Part shown: positions 1 through 11,800 of the stretch, piece after piece
Position numbering within the stretch: the first letter of the stretch is position 1
Layout: each line of letters opens with the position of its first letter
NCBI GenBank assembly: GCA_022495005.1
Contig: JAGYXB010000825.1
Location: 6,634,001 to 6,698,000, forward strand
DNA length: 64,000 nucleotides
Reading direction: 5' to 3'
Source of the DNA: Rhyacophila brunnea
Taxonomy: Eukaryota > Arthropoda > Insecta > Trichoptera > Rhyacophilidae
Notes under the pieces: model-generated
The model's database searches: none
What the model was told of the DNA's origin: nothing
Seen by the model: the letters and a program-made list of their open reading frames with translations, nothing else
Program-made: the position numbers and the translations under genes

Positions 1-506
1 TTTCTGGTCTACTCTACTCTTCTATATTTATTACCATCAAATAATTAGAACGGTATATAGTACTATATGACTGTATTTAATGATTTTGACTTTACAGTCG
101 TGGGTGCGGTTTCAAATCCTACATCATCAAAGATTATATATTGATTTTTCATTGTGTGTTTGATCCAGAACCCGAACTAATGTGTTGGGATATTAACCAA
201 TCCTCATAAAAAGTCTGTTAATATAATCTCACGGGAGAAAATAATTTTCTTTACGTATTATTCGTTGTCACAACAACGTTAGTTCCCACACACTTGGAAA
301 ACATTGTTATAAAGTGACTGCATTTAAAATAATGACATGATATTGAATAAAATTCGACTACAGTGATAATTTGCTTTCTATTGGCCTCTAATATATTATA
401 AAAAAAAAAACTTGAAGAATAACTGGTTTTATCATAGATGAGTATCAATTATGTCAAGATGTGAAATTGTTATGTTGAAATAATGGTTTTGTTTTACCTT
501 CCCAGA
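1..506. other. Unassigned AT-rich flank
   Basis: No exon, RNA gene or repeat boundary recognised on either strand. The C-terminal exons of the minus-strand BLTP3 gene should lie in this direction, but none is visible here. Confidence 0.4.
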
Positions 507-1037
507 GCATCTATTCTATACACAAGACTACTTTCGGGCGCTACGGCAGCTATCTAGGGTAGGTTTGTATCAAAGTATTAGCACTTATTGTAATAATTTA
601 AAGTTAGTAGTCTAAACAGTCAAAACTGTCTATCTCGCTCTAAAATTTACGACAGCCAAAAGAGGTGCTGTTAAAACATAGAACATATTGTAACAATTCC
701 GACCATGTCCGATCCTAACAAGATTATATGGGCCTCTACAGAGTGGAGGTTTGTATTAACAGATTTTTGTTTTTTTACGAGAAATTGATGTCAGCCATTT
801 GCTCAACCTATTAGGCCCAGACTCTGACTCATACATAAATTGAAAAACAATATGTGTACTTGTCAGACCCAGGATTCGAACCTGGGACCCACAACGCTAT
901 AGGCCGACGCTTAAACCGCGCGGCGATCCTGGCTGACTAATTGCTTATTGTAATAATTGTTACAATAAGTTCTAATACTTTGATACCTAGATAGCTACCG
1001 TAGCGGCTGAAAACAGTCTTGTGTATAGAATAGATGC
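507..1037. mobile_element. TIR MITE (TCTATTCTATACACAAG family), copy 1, split by a SINE
   Basis: The left end reads GCATCTATTCTATACACAAG and the right end is its inverse, CTTGTGTATAGAATAGATGC. Between them lie AT-rich arms with the words AAACAGTCAAAACTGTCTATC and GAGGTGCTGTTAAAACATAG. Related copies lie near 28.98, 39.45 and 61.40 kb. A tRNA-derived SINE (about 699-937) interrupts this copy. No transposase coding; superfamily not assigned. Confidence 0.75.
699..937 (-). mobile_element. tRNA-derived SINE, copy 1
   Basis: On the minus strand the 5' head (about 937-864) is tRNA-like. It has an A-box region around CCGCGCGGTTTAAGCG and a perfect pol III B box GGTTCGAATCC. The body of about 165 bp has a second copy at 45191-45425 in the opposite orientation; both end near GGATCGGACATGGTC. 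The shared non-tRNA body makes this a SINE and not a tRNA gene. It is inserted inside a MITE. Confidence 0.8.
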
Positions 1038-2150
1038 GCAGAAGTCAATTTTAAAAAACCTGTGACTCATTGGTGTTAAAGGGAAAGTTGGTCAAACATT
1101 TGGACATTTCTTAGTAAATCATGAAGTCGGTACAAATTATGTATGCAGATAATTCATTTATTGAGATACTGCGAATAAAATTACATAACAATGATTATAA
1201 AATGTCAGTTATATTTGTTTATACCAGTCATTTTGGCTTCATGCTCGATAACAATTAACATGCAAGAGTAACCAACAAACTACACAACGGGAACATGGAG
1301 GTGGGGTCACTACAGGGACAAAATGAAAACCATCCGTAAGAAGCCATCCAAAAAAAAACATCTACCATCTAGGTGTCACAATAATCTCTATACACAGATG
1401 TCGATCGACTACATCCAAATACATAATTTGTATTGTTCAAATTCAGCATGTTTCTCTAGATATAATAAATCTACCGCGGTACATTGTCTATGGTCAAACA
1501 TATAAAAAATAAAGTCTAGTTATTTGCAATAAGAGTTGCCATGATCATAAATCACACAATCCTTATAACTATGTTACATTACATCGATTTGACACATATA
1601 ATTTTTTATTCATTTTATATTATCAATTGATATTTTGAAAATAATTTTACGATCTTATGCGATTTATTCGCTATAAACAATAAACAGATGATAAAAATTA
1701 CGAAAGGTTGCAGTGAAAACTAATTTTTTTAGAATTGATTTTTTAAATATTATTTATAGTCATCGGAGTATATTATATTACAAAATATTTCCGGACCCCA
1801 CACGTACCACTTACATTAAGACAACGGAAACGTCTCTAAATAGTAATAGGGTATTTTGATTCCAAAACTCTCCAAAAGTTATCTTCATAAACAATTGAGG
1901 AGCCGTGTAAAAGAGGAGCCTAAGTGATAAACTACAGTAGGTATTAAGAATTACTTGTTTAAACATTTTAATTAACACAAAGAAGGCAACCGCCGGTGCC
2001 AACTACAGTTGTTAGATCGAAATGATTTTTGGTTAAACGGTAAAGGAGCAATTGAGTATTATAAAAATATTGACACAGAACGCCCCAATTGTATTTGGTT
2101 TTTCTATACAGTTCCTCAATCGTGCAGATAAAATTTTCGAAAAACAAATA
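1038..2150. other. AT-rich stretch without recognised features
   Basis: Short ORFs on both strands are AT-rich, lack conserved motifs and lack plausible splice context. I see nothing I can name. Confidence 0.4.
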
Positions 2151-2712
2151 CAGTACATTCTCAGTAATCCGCCGCTTGATTATCCGACAACTACTATAAT
2201 CCGCCGTTATTTTTACTAGTTGAAAGCACAAAATCAAGCTCTATAATTTGCCGGTATTTGATTGTCAAATTCAGTAGTCCGCCACGTACAAGTATACAAC
2301 GCAGATGAGACAGGTTTATTTTGGAAACTTCTCCTTCATAAAACGTACGTTCATCGCGAAGAAAGTAATGTACATGGGAGGAAAGTGTCCAAGAACCGCA
2401 TCATAATTATGCCGTGCTCCATTGCAACCGGAACACACAAAATGAAGCTTTTGGTCATAGGTAAAGCCAGGAATCCTAAGCCATTCAAGAATATCTGCCT
2501 CACTGAACAACTGGTTATGTCAAGTGATTTACTGTGTAATATTTAATTAATACTTGATTTTAATTATAAATAAAACCGTAATTTGCTAGTACAAATTTCT
2601 CAAACCTGTTTTAATTTTTACCATATTTTGTATGTATGCACTATAATCTGCCGCTTTCATTAATTGAACACTTATCTGGTTTTTGGGGTGGCGGATTACT
2701 GAGAGAGTACTG
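2151..2712 (+). mobile_element. Tigger/pogo-like DNA transposon, deleted copy
   Basis: The ends are inverted: left CAGTACATTCTCAGTAATCC, right GGATTACTGAGAGAGTACTG. TA precedes the left end and CA follows the right, so the TA target duplication has probably mutated. The interior keeps a transposase piece (next entry). At 562 bp it is far below the 2-3 kb of a complete Tigger and cannot be autonomous. Confidence 0.7.
2268..2546 (+). pseudogene. Tigger-type DDE transposase fragment
   Basis: The translated stretch contains YNADETGLFWK, whose D is the first catalytic Asp of the Tigger/Jerky/CENP-B-derived DDE-1 family, followed by SKNRIIIMPCSIATGTHKMK and LVIGKARNPKPFKN. That is the usual order in the family. 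Only about 90 residues remain: the CENP-B-type DNA-binding N-terminus and the later catalytic residues are missing. Non-functional relic. Confidence 0.8.
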
Positions 2713-5202
2713 CATGCATAAAAACAGAATTATTTGAAAATACAAATGCAGTCAAACTATAATTTCCAATTTTTTTATTGGTTGCATGGTATAAGTTTCT
2801 AATTTAGCAGTGATGTAATGTATTATAGATTCAGATACAAATTATTAATATATTTAAATAAATAATGCGATTGATCAAAATGTCGATGTCATGTAACATA
2901 GATGGAGTCGTGTTGTTCTCTACAGAATAAAATATTTCACCAAGCACCTTCGGTAGAAAGTACTAACAAGTCTAAAATAATCTGTTGTCATTTTACAAAT
3001 ACCTTTGTATGAACCTTTTTGGCAGATAGCGGAGCAGAACAGCATTGCCACATACAGACAGACAAGGAAAGAGAGAGAAATAGTTAGAAGAGCATTCCCT
3101 TATATGTACACAGACCAAAAAGAAAGAGACGGCATGCACGTCATGAATAAGAGAAAAAAACATTTGAAAAGAAAGGCGGTAAAGATAAAAATGTAATGCA
3201 ATAAGAAGATGGGGTGAGAGAGAGAAATGTTTCATGTTCTATGTTACTGGGGTCATTCCTAAGGTGTTATTTCAACTAAGTACCCATATATTATAAAACA
3301 ATAAAAGTTTATTTAAAAATATCTAAATAGTAATAGTTATTTAAAAAGTGTTTCAGTTGTAGTGGAAATCGTAGAACACTAAACAGGGACAAAGTTTGGA
3401 AAAAGGGTAGCATTTATTGACCATTTTGTAAGTAGTATACACCTACTAATGCAATTCTACATAGATCCACATTTTTTATACTTTGTGTTTCCCGTAAATA
3501 ATAAATAAATGGTGCATTCTTTATATTATATTAATTTACTTATTCAGTTAATGTGGACAATTTCACTACAACTTGAGGATTAGATAAAGTTACGTTAAAT
3601 TAAAAAATAACCATAATTTTTTTTATAAAGCAATTTGTAGTGCCGATCAGGTCAAGTTTTCTATCCTGATTTTTTTCAAGTCAACCAACCTAATGATCTA
3701 ATATTTCCCAATAGGTTTACGGCTGTTCATTTAATGATGTTTGATGATGTTATCTGTCCTAAATTTAAGGTTATGTTATGTTTGTGTACAAATGATTCAT
3801 GATGACATGATTAAAAACAACACATAGAAATGAAATGTGAAGAAGCATGAATAAATGGAAATAAGAAAATCTTGTTCGATATTTATTATTGTCAGGTTAA
3901 TAATATTAATAACTTAAGTTAAATTATAGCTGCACAGTGGAATTATATATTTAGGAATTAATTTTTAGTGTACCAGTTTTAGTGTAGTATACAATCTTAA
4001 TTTGAAATAGTGAGTGAAACAATTTCAGGTTACAAGTTACAGTATTCCTTCTAATCAATAATTAACTTCGTTATTTATGTTTTGCAACAAGAATATTAAT
4101 TCAAGATAAATTAACGTCTTAAATGGGGATTATTCTTTGGTAATTTGGTGTTTTTTATACTTTAAAAAAAATACAGGGTAAATATTTCAACGCCATTCCA
4201 AAATGTACACGATTCACACACTGAAGCATTTTCAAACAACAATAAAATTATTATAATATAAATAGTCACTCCATGTTTTAAATCGCCACTGACCTGTTGT
4301 GCACATTTTCCGATAAACATTGCAGAATGGAAATGATTAGTAAAAATATTTTTAGTATTACATCCAATAAAAACAATAACATTATCAATTACCTACCTAC
4401 CGTTGTTATTAATAAATACAATGGTACCGAAATATTTCTCTTAACTGAATTCAAAACTACTTTCTCATTATGAATTTCATTCAATTAATTCATTCATAAT
4501 ATCTATGGCAATATTAATTTAATCAATTTGAATTTATGCCTAAGTTTAATTTGATAAAGCACCCAAAGTCAGTCTCATATTAGTAATTCTCACAACTACT
4601 CATCCTCAAGTGATTGATATATTTTTGTTAAAGTATACATATTTGTACTTAATATGGTCTCGTGTCCATTATATCAAACATACAGTTCCATATTTGTCTA
4701 ATTATGATATACTTTGGACACAAAAACATTTCCGTCTTGCATATAATAATCTACATTCTACACACACCTAAATATTACACTTACCTTAAATATCTGATAA
4801 GCTATTATATAATTCATTAGATTTCTATCTATAATAAAGCTGTGATAATTCGAAATTGTTTGTACCGAAATCTCGAATTACGAATTATGAAAAAAATCTT
4901 CTTATTGCGAATAAATCATGTTATTAGTAAGTTTTAATGTAGAATAATGAAATGCAATTAAAAATTTTAAAAGATATTGTAAAACTGATACAAAGATCAG
5001 ATTGATATTTGATTTATTGCAATATTAATTCACTAAGTTAAAAACATATTTGAATTATGAATTTCGATTTATAGAATGAAACCGCATTTTTAGAAATCTG
5101 TAAGAAACTCACACTAAAGAAATATTCGCAAAAAGGCAAAGAAAGGTTTTACTGAACTATCATTTTCTTATTGCAAAAAAATAACTTGTGTTCTTATAGA
5201 GC
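2713..5202. other. AT-rich non-coding stretch
   Basis: About 2.5 kb with no supportable exon. A purine-rich ORF at 3005-3196 is low complexity and matches nothing I know. Near 4850-5080 there are repeated TTCGAAATT and GAATTATGAATTTCG words that could be the ends of an old TIR element, but the boundaries are unclear. Confidence 0.4.
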
Positions 5203-5410
5203 AGTGTTTCCCAAAACTAGTACCCCTTTAGAGATAATCCTACCGGCATGGATTATCTTTGAAGTTAATCTTTATTGGGCCGTCTGATCTGAATGACAAA
5301 ATTATAGTACGGAATTGCATAATTATTACAGTACAAATATTCTAATTAATCGTACATAATTGTACCTACTTCCCTTCAATCTTTATATATGAGTTTGGGA
5401 AACACTTTTA
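5203..5410. mobile_element. hAT-like MITE
   Basis: The left end CAGTGTTTCCCAAAACTAG is mirrored by GAGTTTGGGAAACACTT at the right, a typical hAT-type terminus. Candidate 8-bp duplications (TTATAGAG and TTATGAGT) match poorly. About 200 bp and non-coding. Confidence 0.6.
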
Positions 5411-5750
5411 TGAGTAGAGTATATTTTAAGTAATATCATGATATAAATTAATGTGTTTAAGAATCCATAGAGAAATATAATATTTCATTTTGAGTTTACT
5501 TATCCATACTATTGTGTGAAAATTCTAAATTTGTTAATCCTTCGCAATATATAACATTAAAACCTTAATAATATGCATTGGTAACATATTTATATAGGTA
5601 TATTGTATTAGTGTGTTTATAAATAAAGGGGTCAAAACAAAAGTGCGCACAATGATAACCTCACCATGTCAATAGGTGGTTTAAAGATTGTCAAAATAAA
5701 AGAAAAAAGCCAAACAAACCAAGCGAGGACAACGAAAGATGTGCACAAAC

Positions 5751-5885
5751 CTGTAGTTCGTCCCACGGGATTGAGGGGCAGTCTTCAGCATCGATGTCCG
5801 CCACGTTGACCAAGACACGAGAGTGGAATCCTCGGGAAACCTGCAGAACCTCCACATGGCGCAGTTTGAACGTTGACATTGATAC
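5751..5885 (-). CDS. BLTP3: BLTP3 exon 22 (last exon seen)
   Basis: Acceptor ACGTCAG before GTA TCA ATG; donor after GAACTACAG with GTTTGT. The 135 nt run in phase 0 to phase 0 and encode residues 1066-1110, including FKLRHVEVLQVSRGF and a C-terminal CPSIPWDELQ. The donor shows that at least one further exon follows to the left. Confidence 0.85.
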
Positions 5886-8800
5886 CTGACGTGATAACAT
5901 TTTATGAATTCTATCAACATTGAATCAACAAAATTTATTTGGATGAAAAAACATTGTAGTTAATGTTCCCTCAAAGCTTCACACAATTTTGTAGTAAGTT
6001 GTTGATGATCACATGTATTAATACCAAATAAACCCCTCCCGAAAGAATGTCTCCAATCCCACATCAAAAACCTAATGTAATATAAAAACAACCCCATCCA
6101 GTAAAAATTGACCGGCTCTGCCTTACAAATAATATTTCGAAGAGCGACCTCCGAATACCTGCATAAAACACCCAAGCGAAATTTACCGTTAAAGTCGCTG
6201 AGACACTCACAGTTTATCAAGTCAGTGAGAGATCCGACCCTCAAGTCGAATAACACAGCAATGACGTGTCCCGCCCGCGTGGGATAAATTACAAGTAAAA
6301 TTATGTAATCTTCTTCTTCTTCGATGGCCCTACAGCTCAAGTCGAGCCCTGGCCTCCTCCACCGCTGTCCTCCAGCCGGAACGGTCCTCCGCACGTCTTT
6401 TCCAGTTCCTGATTTTTAGTATCTGGTTGGCATCTTTTGTAACATTATCACCCCATCGTGTGCGTGGTTTTCCCAGTGGCCTTTTCCCTCCTGGGTTTCC
6501 TTCGAGGATCTTCTTCTTCGGACATGGCCTGCCCAGTTTAGCCTCTGGAGTTTTATGAAGTTGGAGAGTTTTGAATCTTGGTATAAGCGGTATAGTTCCG
6601 TGTTGTACCTAATTCTCCACTCCCCACCATCATTCATGGGTCCGTATATCCGCCTAAGGATCTTTCTCTCAAAGCAATCCACCATTTCAGCTGCTTTCAC
6701 ATTTAGCGTCCATGACTCGCACCCGTATGCAACGACTGTGCGTATGACGGTTTTATAGAGCCGCGTCTTAGTTTTTCTGTGGACATTTCTGGATTTGAAT
6801 ATGGGCAGCAATGAGAAGTACGATTTATTTGCAGCGGTTCTTCGGGCTTTTATTTCTTTCAGTTCCTCGTTCTCTTTTGTAATATTGGAACCCAGGTATG
6901 TGAACCGGTTGACAACCTCAAATTGATGGTTTCCAAAACTGGAAAACTGGATTTTGTCGGCTTTGTACCATGACTTTAGTTTTGTTTTCATTTACTCTTA
7001 AGCCTATCTCTAGTGCGGCCCTTTGGAGATGGTCAAATTCTTTCTTCACATTCTGTATGGATCTACCCATCATGTTGAGGTCGTCTGCGTAGCCAACCAA
7101 TTGGCTCGGTCTGCTTAATATAGTGCCGCTCCTGTTCACTTGAGACTTTCTGATAGCGGATTCGAGGGCTAAGTTGAACAGCATGGGAGCCAATCCGTCT
7201 CCTTGCTTAAGACCCCGAGATACTTCAAAGCCCTCCGTCCGTTGGCCATTCACCTTCACCTGGGAGAGTGTATTCTGCAGTGTGATTCTAACAAGCCTGA
7301 CTAGTTTTGGTGGGATTTCAAAGTCCAGAAGGACAGTGAATAGTTTTTCCCGGTCGATGCTGTCATATGCCTGCTTAAAATCAATAAAGAGCTGATAAAT
7401 GTCCACATCGAATTCCCAGCATTTTTCCAGTATTTGGCGAACTGTGAAGAGCTGATCCGTTGTAGACCTTCCTGCCCTGAAGCCAGCTTGATATTCACTT
7501 ACTATGTTTTCCGCGTAACCTTCCAGTTTTGTCTTCAGGATCATACCTTATAACTTGTGCTCAGGAGTGATATCCCTCTAAAATTTTCACATCGCAGTCT
7601 GTCTCCTTTTTTACATATTGGACAGATAACGCTGATCTGCCAATCCGCTGGAATGCTTTCGGACTCCCAGATTTTAAGCATTAACTCATGCACTGCTGCT
7701 ATTAATCGGTGTCCACCATACTTTAGAAGTTCTGCAGGGATGTTATCGGCTCCTGGTGCTTTATGATTCTTTAGTGTCATAATAGCTCTTTCGGTTTCAA
7801 TAAGCGTGGGTGGAGAGATTATGTAATCACCAGCGCTAAATCCGCGTCCAAATGAAAGTAGTGTCTAGTGCTACAGTGTTATTGATAAATAATGTGTAAT
7901 CTCAACCACGCGATAAAAAGAAAAAAAAAAAAAAGTGCAGTGTAACCCTAATTATTACATGCCCATAATTAATCAACCTAGCACCTAAGCACCTAAGCAC
8001 AAAAATGTGCCCCATAATATTCATAGTTTACCTCAGTTATATTGAATCTATGTTTATCCCCCATGTTAACTGTGTTTTTCAATGAATAAACGTGTCTGCG
8101 CAGACCATTTGCCACCTATTTCTCTCTTATACAAAAACCACGAAGTACGATGACTCCAAACAACGAAATTCCTTAGATCTTCTTCATCCTCTCATCATCG
8201 GAGTCACAGTATTTACTAATTTGGTAAATTACCACTTTTATTCTTAAGTGAAATGGTTGTTAGCCATTGGCCCAACCCATTTGGTTCTGTGGACAATCAT
8301 CCCAGATATATTTTTGTTATGCCAAGAACATTAATATTCCGCAGAGAAAGACCTGGTTGTCTTATAGTTTAAATTCATCACAGTATCAAAGAGTTATTTT
8401 AAAATGTAAAAACATAGTGTTAACTTGACAGGATGTGAGTTCTTACCAAGTCTCTCCTCCGACAAGAGCTGGCGAGAGATCGTTCACTCGGAGACGAAGA
8501 ATGTTCAATCACTTCAGCAGCTACTTCCACTGCTGCCTCGGTGCCACCCGTACCCTCCCATAATCTGGACAAAGCAATACGTTTCCATAGTTAGGTTAGG
8601 TTAGGTTAGGTTTACATACCAGTTGCCTTTACAAGGGTGTTTATTTATTTACAATCCGAAACAATTAAAAATTATTAACATATATATACAGTGGAACCCC
8701 GATCTACTGTTCTCGCATAAATCGTTTTTCCGCACGGATCGTTCATTTAAGTCCTGCCAAACACACATAAGAACAATGTTAAATAATCCCGCATTAACCA

Positions 8801-11800
8801 TTACCCAATTTATCGTTTTCCTCAATCTATCGTCTAAATATTATGGTCGCGTCACAAATATTATCCCGATTGACCGTTTTTGTTGAACATTTTTCAATTC
8901 GCTTTCGTAGAATTGTTTATGATTACAGACTATTACAGACCTTTCAGTCGCATCGCTTTGTTTGCACAGGTTTGCTCAGGCTTGCCTCGCATCTCGTATC
9001 ATGAATTTTTATAAGTCGCAACTAAAATGCCCCCCATGAAGAAAACTAGAACTCTAGCTGAAAAACTGAAAATAATTCAAGGAGTCAAAAAAATCCAGGA
9101 GAAAAATGAGAAAAAAATTATGTATCCCGCATTTATCGTTTTTTTTCTAGGGTGCCTTGAAAATCGTAGAATCTGGGTTACACTGTATATTATGATAAAT
9201 TCTTTTTAACACTACACAACACTACAATAGGCCTAGAGGCCCAATGAAAGTAGTATTTAGTAATAGAATTGAAACAATCAAAATATCTGTATGTTTGTTT
9301 GCAATTTGACGATTTATCTCTCCCGTAAAGTAGTGTTTTTGGAGATACACAATTTTCTAGTTTCATTGCCATTTTTATGGATTCCCAACTTTACGGATTC
9401 GGTAGCTTTACGAATTGCTCAGAACTATAATAATAATGATAAATTCCGGAATTCACCGTTTCAGTAAATGTAATATCATGAAATAGTATACCTACCATGA
9501 GACTCTTTTTTCAGCTTCGCTTTCACATATTTACAAAAGATTTTAACGTCTTTGGGATAATCTAATAAACATAACTGACCTGAATGCGGCATCGGGCGCA
9601 TCTTGTTGTTCTCCAGCCAATTGCACCATGACATATCGTTCACTGTCAGAGCTGGCTACCGAAGCAGTGTCCCATTGGTCGGCGGCCGAGGGGACAGGGC
9701 CCGGCGAAGGTCCGGGAGAAGTGATATTCTGGTCTGACGGTTTCAACGCCGCATCCAGGGAACTTATCAGTGATGTTAGACCACGACGCATTGAGGTTAT
9801 ACCTAAATACGACAGTAACATATTATAGCTAGTTAAATATGAAACCAGAATGAAAGAATAAATAAGTTAGTCTAGTTTTCAAAATTTTGTACTGGCACCT
9901 ACTGAATTTGATGTCATATTGTATATAGTTTGAATTCAACCTGGGAAATGTCATGAAGTTATAGAAAATGTTATTTTGGCTAGCCACATGTACATTTTTT
10001 GACATATCGTCACAATGGATCGTTTCTCAACAGCAAAATGTATAAAATTCGTACAATTGAAAACATCGCTGCTGTATGAAAAAAAAGTGTGGCCAAAGAG
10101 CCAGAAATGTCGATTTCAAGAAAATCGCAGCAACTTGGCTCTATACAGCTCTTTATAGCGAATTTGCATAAAGACCTTCACCTACACCCATATAAGAGCC
10201 AGCTCACACAAGAACTAAAGCCAATGGAGCACAGGTAGTGTCGCAGATTCGCCAATTGGGTCTTGAAAGAGCAAGCACCGATAAAAGAAAATCATCTTCA
10301 GTGATGAGCACATTTTCACCTCAATGAACATGTTAATATGCAAAACTGCCGTATTTGGGACAAGGGAAACCCACAAGTGATTCAAGAGAGGCTTTTACAT
10401 GCTGTGACTGTTTGGTGTGGTTTTTGGGCTGGAGGAGCCATACTTCTTCAAAAATGGCGAAAGAGCAACCGTTACGGTCAATGGTCTGCTATAGGCAATT
10501 GTGCATGTGGTTCAAACAGGATGGGGCCACATGTAATACAGCTCGTGAACACTTGCTTTATTGCGTGAAAAGTTCGATGGCCGTTTCATTTCAAGCCTTA
10601 GCGACTTTAATTGGCTATCGAGGTTGTGTGATTTAACACCATTGGGGCTTATGCAAAAGGACGACATCCGTAACATTATGGCCGAGATAGAGCTCGAAAT
10701 GTGTGAATCATCGAAAATTGGCATATGTAAATCGTGAGCTGCAAGATGGCCTGGGGAGGTCATTTGAATGATATTGTGTTTCATGTGTAATTGTATTGAT
10801 ATATTCGATAAAAGTTGACGATGTGTGATATATTAAAAAAACAAATTCTTATCAGAATTTGGATAGGCCTTTATTACACATTCACTGCTGACCAGTTAAT
10901 TAGTTACCACATTTAATTATCATGCTAATAGTATCTGATGGCCATCTAATGGGAACGTGCCAGTCGCGTTTTCAGCACTAAATGAGTTACAATGCCCACA
11001 TAAAAGACAGTTTGGCAAATATGTACTATTATGCTTCAAACAGTACTCACTAGCATTGATGTTAGCCATATTGGGGATGGCTTCCTTGGGCGCTGGCGAC
11101 GTGACATTTGCATCTTGCGGCACATCACCCTTCCCGAGCTGCGTCCACTCTGATGTTGTCTCTGATAACTGCGGCACGGGCGTGTTCTGCACAACAGAAG
11201 GCAGAGACGACGTAAGCGTTGCATGTCGCTCCAAAGAACTTTGCGATAAAACATTTGATGACCCGTTTCCGTGAGGCTGGTGGCAGAGTGTTCCTGACCC
11301 TATAATAAAAAAATACTTGTTAATATTGTTATTCATAATATTGCTGCTAGGCTTTATATTCCAGATGGAATTTTCAGTTCCTAATTTTAAAGATTTCACG
11401 TTGGGCTTACCAGTATTCTGATGTAGATCCATCAAACTAGAAGAATCTGGAAGTACGCTGTCCAAGTCCCTAGAAGATTCTTTTCCCGGGCAGCATGATG
11501 GAAGAACGAGCGTCACTTCCACTTGGGGAATGATGCAACCGACTGTCATACTCCTAAAAATGAAAATAAAACATTACGTAAGGGGCTGTTTTTATTTTAT
11601 ATTAAAACCATGTATCCAGGGCAATTGGGTATTACATATGCATATTCATGCAGGTAATATGCGTTCATTGCAGGGCAAAGACCTACTGGTCAGACCATCC
11701 TGCGACTACCCACTTTCCAACATTACAAATATCATTATCGTTAAATATTTTTCGCCTGACTGTCCTTTGCAAGATTTTTGATGGATGATTCATGGTATTT

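Noticed and set aside
864..937. A genuine tRNA gene
   Set aside because: The same tRNA-like head with the same non-tRNA body occurs at 45.2 kb, so it is a SINE.
3005..3196. Small Lys/Arg-rich protein gene
   Set aside because: Purine-rich low-complexity DNA with no motif, promoter or splice support.
5960..6394. 144-codon minus ORF (MRRTVPAGGQRW...)
   Set aside because: It runs out of frame over the LINE 3' end and its GAA tail into flanking intron; the true LINE frame ends in EEARARLEL-stop at 6330.
8591..8610. Proximity to a chromosome end
   Set aside because: Only four TTAGG units in the middle of a host gene intron; interstitial, not a telomere.
10920..11549. A single 209-codon minus ORF as one exon
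   Set aside because: It spans exon 19, a 111-nt intron with good GTAAGC and TATAG borders, and exon 18. The AT-rich middle and the phase fit show an intron.
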